Assembly (NCBI GenBank): GCA_031279875.1
Contig: JAITHS010000299.1
Coordinates: forward strand, 1 to 19,762
Length of the DNA stretch: 19,762 nucleotides
Direction of reading: 5' to 3'
Source: Tannerella sp.
GTDB taxonomy: Bacteria; Bacteroidota; Bacteroidia; Bacteroidales; Tannerellaceae
This document shows positions 15,201 to 19,762 of this stretch, piece after piece; within the stretch, counting starts at the first letter, position 1, and each line of letters opens with the position of its first letter. The notes under the pieces are model-generated. The model had not been told where the DNA came from. It did no database searches and worked only from the letters and a program-made list of their open reading frames with translations. Made by a program: the position numbers and the translations under genes.

Positions 15201-15872
15201 TTATAGTTTTTTTACCAGCACTTCGTCGATCATTCCGTACTCTTTTGCTTCTAATGCCGTCATCCAGTAATCGCGGTCGCTGTCGCGCTCTATTTCTTCG
15301 TATGTCTTGCCGGAATGTTTAGATATTATTTTGTAAAGTTCTTCCTTTACTTTAATTATCTCTTTAACAGTTATTTCCATATCTTTTGCCTGTCCCTGCA
15401 TACCGCCCATCGGCTGGTGTATCATGACGCGAGAGTGGTTTAAGGCAAAACGTTTGCCCGTCGTTCCTGCTACAAGGATGACCGACGCCATCGATGCCGC
15501 AATGCCGGTACAGATAGTCGATATCTTGCTGCTGATATACTGCATCGTATCGTAGATTCCGAGACCGGCATAAACAACTCCGCCCGGTGAGTTTATATAA
15601 ATGGAGATGTCTTTGCCGGGGTCGCTGGTATCTAAATAGAGCAGTTGCGCCTGTATAACGTTCGCGGCATAATCGTCGATTTGTGTGCCGAGAAAGATAA
15701 TCCTGTCCATCATCAAACGCGAAAAGACGTCCATCTGGGCAATATTTAACTGCCGCTCTTCGATGATTGTTGGCGAGATGTAACTGCTCGTAAAATTCAT
15801 ATAACTGCTGAGGGCATTTTCGTTCATGCCCAGATGTTTGGTTGCATATTTCTGAAATTCGTTCATTTGCAA
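15201..15872 (-). CDS. clpP: ATP-dependent Clp protease proteolytic subunit ClpP
   Basis: Serine protease that forms the two-ring degradation chamber used with ClpX. The catalytic triad is Ser127 (in GIAASMAS), His152 (in MIHQPMGG) and probably Asp201 (in DSDRDYWM). The oxyanion-site strand INSPGG lies at 93-98. At 223 residues it has a leader of roughly 25-30 residues before the conserved core, which may be processed (inference from family). It is 8 bp downstream of tig and 3 bp upstream of clpX. Confidence 0.97.
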   Translation of the reverse strand: MQMNEFQKYATKHLGMNENALSSYMNFTSSYISPTIIEERQLNIAQMDVFSRLMMDRIIFLGTQIDDYAANVIQAQLLYLDTSDPGKDISIYINSPGGVVYAGLGIYDTMQYISSKISTICTGIAASMASVILVAGTTGKRFALNHSRVMIHQPMGGMQGQAKDMEITVKEIIKVKEELYKIISKHSGKTYEEIERDSDRDYWMTALEAKEYGMIDEVLVKKL

Positions 15873-15880
15873 TATATTAT

Positions 15881-17269
15881 TTAGTTAGTTTCAGTTTCTG
15901 TCGAAGCGTCTTCTTTTTGTTCGTGTCTTGCCTTGTATTCCTCAAATCCGACCGTTTTCTCTTCTACGGTAATCATCTCTTTAACTACTTCGGCAATCTT
16001 TCCCAACATAGCTATATGGATCATATCATCAATATTTGTATCTTTCCTGCTAAGCATATCTTCGGCATATTTTTCAAGTATATTGTCGGGAATGTTTAAC
16101 ATGCCGTAATGAACAAATTGTATCCTGACTGATTGTATGGCTGCCTTTTTAATGTCTGTATCTTCTACCTTAATATTATGTTGCGCAATAAACGTGTCCA
16201 GCACAAGACGCTTCTGCAACTCTTTTTTAACGGCGTGGAAGTCTTTTTCGACGCTTTCCGGCGTATTGCCTTCTTTCGAGTCAAGCAGCCAACGTTTCAA
16301 AATATCGTCGGCAAAAACAATTTCGCCGACTTTGGCAAAAAGCATTTCTTGTACTTCGTTACGAAAATGATAATCGCAATCGATAGATAACTGACGTTCA
16401 AGGTCTTGCTTCAATTTATCGCGAAACTCTTCGTCGCTTTTAACAACGTCGGGACCATATATTTTGTCATAAAGTTCCTGTCCGAGTTCTGCTTTTTTAT
16501 ACCTCGTTATCTCCGAAATCTCGAACGTGAAGTCGCTCTTGATGTCTTTGACGGCGCTTCTGTCGATTTTGAGCAGCGATGCCAACTCGGCTTCTTCGCC
16601 TTTATAGGCTTTGTTAGGATTAAAAGTTATTTTATCGCCTGCTTTGGCGCCTACAAATTTCTTCTGCTCTGTCTTAACTTTCAGATATTTAGGCATTAAC
16701 ACGGCATCTTCAATAAATATTCCGCTAACCTTAGGCGTTCCGTCTTCCAATTCGGTGAGTACGCCTTTGAGCATGTCGCTCACTTCGACGGTCTCGCCTT
16801 TTTCGTAAGAACCATACGACGAGCGTAACGATTCCGTCTCTTTCTCAACGGTTTGCTCTTCAACCTCGACAGTATAATACGGCAAACTGTCTGTCTTTGT
16901 GATGTCAAACTTTATTTCGGGCGACAAGGCTATGTCAAACTCGAAATCAAATGTCCGGTCGGTATCGAAGTCTATCTGCTGCTGATTTTGACTCGCAACA
17001 GGCGAACCCAAAATCTTCAAATCCTGCTCACGGATATACTTGAATAGATTGTCCGACAGGCATTTGTTGACTTCTTCCACCAATGCGTGCTTGCCGTACA
17101 TCTTGCGCACAAGGCCTATCGGCACCATGCCTTTTCTGAATCCGGGCATATTGACTTTCGAACGCAACTGCTGAAGATTTTTTGCCACAGAAGCCTCATA
17201 ATCGCTCTCTTCAATACTGACCTTAATGATACCACTTACAGTATCGTTTTTTGTTAATGAAATATTCAT
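15881..17269 (-). CDS. tig: Trigger factor
   Basis: Ribosome-bound chaperone that meets nascent chains at the exit tunnel. The ribosome-binding signature is PGFRKGMVP (42-50). The middle part (about 150-235), corresponding to the FKBP-like isomerase domain, is divergent, as in other Bacteroidota trigger factors, so isomerase activity is doubtful. The C-terminal helical chaperone domain follows to about 440, with an acidic tail. It is the first gene of the long operon (tig-clpP-clpX-recQ and envelope genes), with a promoter-like element about 50 bp upstream. Confidence 0.95.
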   Translation of the reverse strand: MNISLTKNDTVSGIIKVSIEESDYEASVAKNLQQLRSKVNMPGFRKGMVPIGLVRKMYGKHALVEEVNKCLSDNLFKYIREQDLKILGSPVASQNQQQIDFDTDRTFDFEFDIALSPEIKFDITKTDSLPYYTVEVEEQTVEKETESLRSSYGSYEKGETVEVSDMLKGVLTELEDGTPKVSGIFIEDAVLMPKYLKVKTEQKKFVGAKAGDKITFNPNKAYKGEEAELASLLKIDRSAVKDIKSDFTFEISEITRYKKAELGQELYDKIYGPDVVKSDEEFRDKLKQDLERQLSIDCDYHFRNEVQEMLFAKVGEIVFADDILKRWLLDSKEGNTPESVEKDFHAVKKELQKRLVLDTFIAQHNIKVEDTDIKKAAIQSVRIQFVHYGMLNIPDNILEKYAEDMLSRKDTNIDDMIHIAMLGKIAEVVKEMITVEEKTVGFEEYKARHEQKEDASTETETN

Positions 17270-17318
17270 TCTGCTTATTATTAAGTTGTTATATCTTTTT
17301 CGCCTTTAAAACAGAGTG

Positions 17319-17326
17319 CAAAATTA
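17319..17326 (-). promoter_or_regulatory. Putative -7 element for tig operon
   Basis: The minus strand reads TAATTTTG, a match to TAnnTTTG, which would give a leader of about 43 nt before the tig ATG. No convincing -33 TTTG was found at the right distance, so this is a single-element call. The gap between tig and the upstream small gene is only 75 bp. Confidence 0.4.
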
Positions 17327-17344
17327 ATAAAAATTTTTGACATA

Positions 17345-17542
17345 CTAACGCTTTTTCCTGAAATTTTTGTTCACAAATATTATCGACAGGATAAGATTTA
17401 CCACCAAAACGCCGCCGCAACATGCTATAAAAAATGCTAACCATTCTTTTTCGGGCATGTATGAATAATATGCTATAACTGTGGCGATTACGACCACCGC
17501 AATCACAACAAATAATACTCGTATGACTTTTTTTCCATTCAT
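17345..17542 (-). CDS. Small two-helix membrane protein, unknown function
   Basis: A 65-residue protein with two hydrophobic helices (about 6-26 and 34-57) joined by a short charged turn (MPEKEW), with basic ends (MNGKK and KNFRKKR). This fits both ends facing the cytoplasm. I do not recognise a family. Coding is supported by this clean membrane topology and by a near-consensus promoter element on the minus strand (TATCTTCG at 17562-17569, about 20 bp before the ATG). It lies on the same strand as tig with a 75-bp gap, so it may be a separate transcript or a leader gene of that operon. Confidence 0.7.
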   Translation of the reverse strand: MNGKKVIRVLFVVIAVVVIATVIAYYSYMPEKEWLAFFIACCGGVLVVNLILSIIFVNKNFRKKR

Positions 17543-17613
17543 TTTTTATTGTTTTTTTATGCGAAGATAAATATTTTCTTTCATTTCTTTGCATTTTTGC
17601 AAAAAAAAATTTT

Positions 17614-17621
17614 TACCTTTG
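17614..17621 (+). promoter_or_regulatory. Bacteroidota -7 element for phosphofructokinase
   Basis: TACCTTTG matches TAnnTTTG; TTTG at 17588-17591 lies 22 bp upstream and could be the -33 element. The leader would be about 58 nt. The extended sequence TACCTTTGCATCCGA mirrors that of the rseC promoter. Confidence 0.6.
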
Positions 17622-17685
17622 CATCCGATTTTCTTACATTTATTATTACAATATTCTTACAATTAAGTAACAAAATGATAATTAT

Positions 17686-19461
17686 ATGACTAAAAGTGTT
17701 TTACAACTTGAAAGGGCTAAATATTGCCCCAAGATGCCTTCTGTCTTGAAACAGAATGTAGTAGCCATCGACGGCAAAAAAACCGAATCCGTAGCCGACA
17801 GGGACGAGATACAATCTTTATTCCCACATACTTACGGTATGCCGATAGTAACTTTTAAGCCGAGCGACGACATTGTTGACTATCCCGCTATCAACGTCGG
17901 AGTGATTTTATCAGGCGGACAGGCGCCGGGAGGACATAACGTCATCGCCGGAATATTCGACGGGCTTAAAGAAGCCAACAAATCTTCACGCCTCTTCGGT
18001 TTCCTGCTCGGACCGGGAGGACTGCTCAAAGGTAATGCCAAAGAACTTACCGCCGATATAATCGACGAATACCGCAACACCGGCGGCTTTGACATCATCG
18101 GCTCTGACCGTACCAAACTTAAAGACGAAACCGATTTCGCACGCGCTCTCGATGTGCTGAAAAAATTGGAAATCAACGCCTTAGTTATCATCGGCGGCGA
18201 CGATTCCAACACCAACGCCTGCGTGCTGGCAGAGTATTTCAAACAAATTGGCTCCGATATTCAGGTCATCGGATGCCCGAAAACTATTGACGGAGACCTC
18301 AAAAACGAACAGATAGAAACGTCTTTCGGCTTCGATACCGCCTGCAAAGTTTATTCCGAAGTGATCGGTAACATCCAACGCGACTGCAACTCTGCGAAAA
18401 AATATTGGCATTTCATCAAACTGATGGGCAGATCGGCATCGCATATCGCACTTGAATGCGCCCTACAAACACATCCTAACCTGTGTATCGTATCCGAAGA
18501 AGTAAAGCAGGAAGGCTCAACGCTCGACGGTCTTGTGTCGCAAATTGTAAACCTCGTTATTAAGCGTAACCTCGCCAAAAAACATTTCGGAACAGTGCTT
18601 ATCCCCGAAGGATTGATCGAATTTATACCCGAAATCGACAAACTCATCAAGGAACTCAATACTACCCTTGCCGAAAAAATCGCTATCGACCCAAAAAGCA
18701 TTCCCGAAAACGAACTCATCGCCGAAGTATGCAAACTGCTATCGCCCGAAAGCCGCGAACTATACTCCGTCAGACTGCCCGAAACAGTGTCACGTCAATT
18801 AGCGTTAGACCGCGATGCACACGGCAACGTACAGGTGTCGCTGATTGAAACCGAAAAACTTCTCGCCGACAAAGTGGCCGTAGTCCTCAAAACACTCCTT
18901 AACTCCGAATTTGAATATCGTCTGCTGACAGAGAAAAAAGGTATGCTCGAACTGAAAAACAAAGGTATCAAGGAAGACCGCTGGTCGCAGGAAGACAAAG
19001 ACGAGATGAAAGACATCAAAGCTAAAATGAAACCCTTTGAAGACAAATACCGTTTCTCGCCGCAAACGCATTTCTTCGGCTATGAAGGTCGCTGTGCCGC
19101 GCCGTCAAACTACGATTCCGACTATTGCTACTCGCTCGGCTATACCGCCTCACGGCTTATACTTACCGGCAAAACAGGCTATATGTCGTCGGTACGCAAC
19201 ACTACCAAGCCTGCCGACCAATGGGTTTCGGGCGGCATTCCTATTACTATGATGATGAACATCGAGTACCGCCCCAAAGCAACTCCCGTAATTCAAAAGG
19301 CATTAGTCAAACTCGACGCCGCACCGTTCAAAGAGTACGCCGCCCACCGCAAAGACTGGGCAATGAACGACGACTATCTCTACCCCGGTCCGATACAGTT
19401 TAACGGTAGCCCCGAACTCACCGACCAGCCTACAATAACGCTGAAACTCGAACAGGCATGA
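17686..19461 (+). CDS. pfp: PPi-dependent phosphofructokinase (long type)
   Basis: Phosphorylates fructose 6-phosphate to fructose 1,6-bisphosphate with pyrophosphate, reversibly, so it serves both glycolysis and gluconeogenesis. The nucleotide/PPi loop is GVILSGGQAPGGHN (72-85). The segment GGDDSNTN (170-177) has Asp where ATP-using enzymes have Gly, and PKTIDGD (198-204) has the Lys typical of PPi use. The substrate loop MGRSASH is at 247-253. At 591 residues it belongs to the long clade with an inserted helical region, similar to plant PFP and spirochaete or Bacteroides enzymes. It stands alone in its transcription unit and converges on a small minus-strand gene 7 bp downstream. Confidence 0.94.
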   Translation: MTKSVLQLERAKYCPKMPSVLKQNVVAIDGKKTESVADRDEIQSLFPHTYGMPIVTFKPSDDIVDYPAINVGVILSGGQAPGGHNVIAGIFDGLKEANKSSRLFGFLLGPGGLLKGNAKELTADIIDEYRNTGGFDIIGSDRTKLKDETDFARALDVLKKLEINALVIIGGDDSNTNACVLAEYFKQIGSDIQVIGCPKTIDGDLKNEQIETSFGFDTACKVYSEVIGNIQRDCNSAKKYWHFIKLMGRSASHIALECALQTHPNLCIVSEEVKQEGSTLDGLVSQIVNLVIKRNLAKKHFGTVLIPEGLIEFIPEIDKLIKELNTTLAEKIAIDPKSIPENELIAEVCKLLSPESRELYSVRLPETVSRQLALDRDAHGNVQVSLIETEKLLADKVAVVLKTLLNSEFEYRLLTEKKGMLELKNKGIKEDRWSQEDKDEMKDIKAKMKPFEDKYRFSPQTHFFGYEGRCAAPSNYDSDYCYSLGYTASRLILTGKTGYMSSVRNTTKPADQWVSGGIPITMMMNIEYRPKATPVIQKALVKLDAAPFKEYAAHRKDWAMNDDYLYPGPIQFNGSPELTDQPTITLKLEQA

Positions 19462-19468
19462 TATAGAA

Positions 19469-19627
19469 TCATAACGGAAAAACTGCAATTCGCTTAAACA
19501 GTTCATACGCCCGATGCATCTCGTCCCGTTCTTCACGAGGTATTTTTTGCACGTTCTCTGTCTCTTTCTCGAAACGGCGGGCATCTCGACCGGTGAGTAT
19601 GGGCGTTGGTTTAATAGGTCTTGCCAT
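19469..19627 (-). CDS. Small MARPIKPTP-type protein, 52 residues
   Basis: A short minus-strand gene starting MARPIKPTPILTGRDARRF and continuing with charged helical sequence (EKETENVQKIPREERDEMHRAYELFKRI). Small proteins with this start (MARPIK-TP-L-GKDA-RF) are familiar from Bacteroidales genomes, where they often precede another small gene and look like antitoxin-type or accessory proteins; this is recalled, not searched. A promoter element TACTTTTG on the minus strand lies at 19653-19660, 25 bp before the ATG. No downstream partner gene exists here, because the phosphofructokinase gene converges 7 bp away. The function is unknown. Confidence 0.7.
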   Translation of the reverse strand: MARPIKPTPILTGRDARRFEKETENVQKIPREERDEMHRAYELFKRIAVFPL

Positions 19628-19652
19628 AGATGTTTATGTTATAAATTCGCTG

Positions 19653-19660
19653 CAAAAGTA
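19653..19660 (-). promoter_or_regulatory. Putative -7 element for the 52-residue gene
   Basis: The minus strand reads TACTTTTG, fitting TAnnTTTG, with a predicted start near 19646 and a leader of about 19 nt. No well-spaced -33 element was found. Confidence 0.45.
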
Positions 19661-19683
19661 CAAAAAAATTTTCAAACACCGTA

Positions 19684-19707
19684 GGGGCAGACACATAGGT
19701 CTGCCCC
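19684..19707. repeat. Hairpin repeat GGGGCAGAC / GTCTGCCCC
   Basis: Perfect 9-bp arms (19684-19692 and 19699-19707) flank the loop ACATAG. It lies between the promoter of the 52-residue gene and the possible end of another minus-strand gene. It resembles the dispersed GC-rich hairpin repeats found at gene ends in many environmental bacteria. There is no clear T-run on the minus strand, so an intrinsic terminator is not assured. Confidence 0.7.
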
Positions 19708-19725
19708 GACAGTGGTTAAATCCCA

Positions 19726-19762
19726 TCAATACGCATGTGTATCCGTTTCGATCTCTTCTTTG
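19726..19762 (-). CDS. Possible C-terminal end of a cut-off gene
   Basis: One minus-strand frame enters from the window edge, reads KEEIETDTHAY and stops with TGA at 19726-19728. The polar, acidic composition and the hairpin 19 bp beyond the stop fit a gene end, but eleven residues are too few to prove coding or to name a family. Confidence 0.25.
   Translation of the reverse strand, partial: KEEIETDTHAY

Noticed and set aside
18351..18734. Minus-strand frames opposite the phosphofructokinase gene
   Set aside because: They are shadows of a gene with clear catalytic motifs; they show no independent start context or domain.
19303..19584. Minus-strand frame of 93 residues overlapping the phosphofructokinase 3' end
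   Set aside because: It is antisense to a strong gene and is in a different frame from the better supported 52-residue gene at 19469-19627.

Overview
The window reads as part of a chromosome from an uncultured member of the Bacteroidales (phylum Bacteroidota). Four things point there: the promoter element TAnnTTTG upstream of several genes, start sites without clear Shine-Dalgarno sequences, the gene order tig-clpP-clpX-recQ, and families typical of that group (HU-HIG type histone-like protein, OstA-like protein, RseC-RnfB pair, long-type PPi-dependent phosphofructokinase). This placement is by pattern recognition, without a database search.

Layout. Positions 1-396 hold no convincing gene, only two copies of a short palindromic repeat and perhaps a gene scrap. 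Positions 397-4431, minus strand, look like one operon read HU-like protein, PaaI-type thioesterase, fmt, a truncated YhcG (DUF1016) domain, and two paralogous Fic proteins. Its first three genes are housekeeping; the last three look like an accessory addition. Positions 4432-4640 are a divergent promoter region with a striking repeat and hairpin block. Positions 4641-5883, plus strand, hold an RseC-like membrane protein and RnfB, but the rest of the usual rnf operon is absent. Positions 5885-17269, minus strand, hold a tightly packed eight-gene run: trigger factor, ClpP, ClpX, RecQ, three periplasmic SurA/parvulin-type proteins and an OstA-like protein. A two-TM small protein lies just upstream of tig. 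Positions 17686-19461, plus strand, encode the phosphofructokinase. The right end holds a 52-residue small gene, a hairpin repeat and possibly the tail of another gene.

How the genes work together. The long minus-strand operon links cytoplasmic folding and proteolysis (trigger factor, ClpXP) to periplasmic chaperones of outer-membrane proteins and an LptA/LptD-like protein, so it can be seen as an envelope and protein quality-control unit with a DNA-repair helicase inside it. RseC-RnfB would be an electron-transfer pair, but its partners are not here.

The most unusual signals are these. (1) About 225 bp of palindromic repeats lie inside the ostA coding sequence, between the charged start and the hydrophobic core of its signal peptide, with the frame kept open. 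(2) Two adjacent Fic genes carry unrelated 12-bp tandem repeats at the same place, the linker to a DNA-binding-like tail. (3) The second Fic gene is coupled by an ATGA overlap to a relic of a YhcG nuclease. (4) RseC-RnfB is cut off from the rest of Rnf. (5) The HU/rseC intergenic region has a 22-bp repeat array ending in a 27-bp-arm hairpin. At least five different palindromic repeat families occur in under 20 kb. I saw no tRNA, rRNA, CRISPR array, transposase or phage gene.
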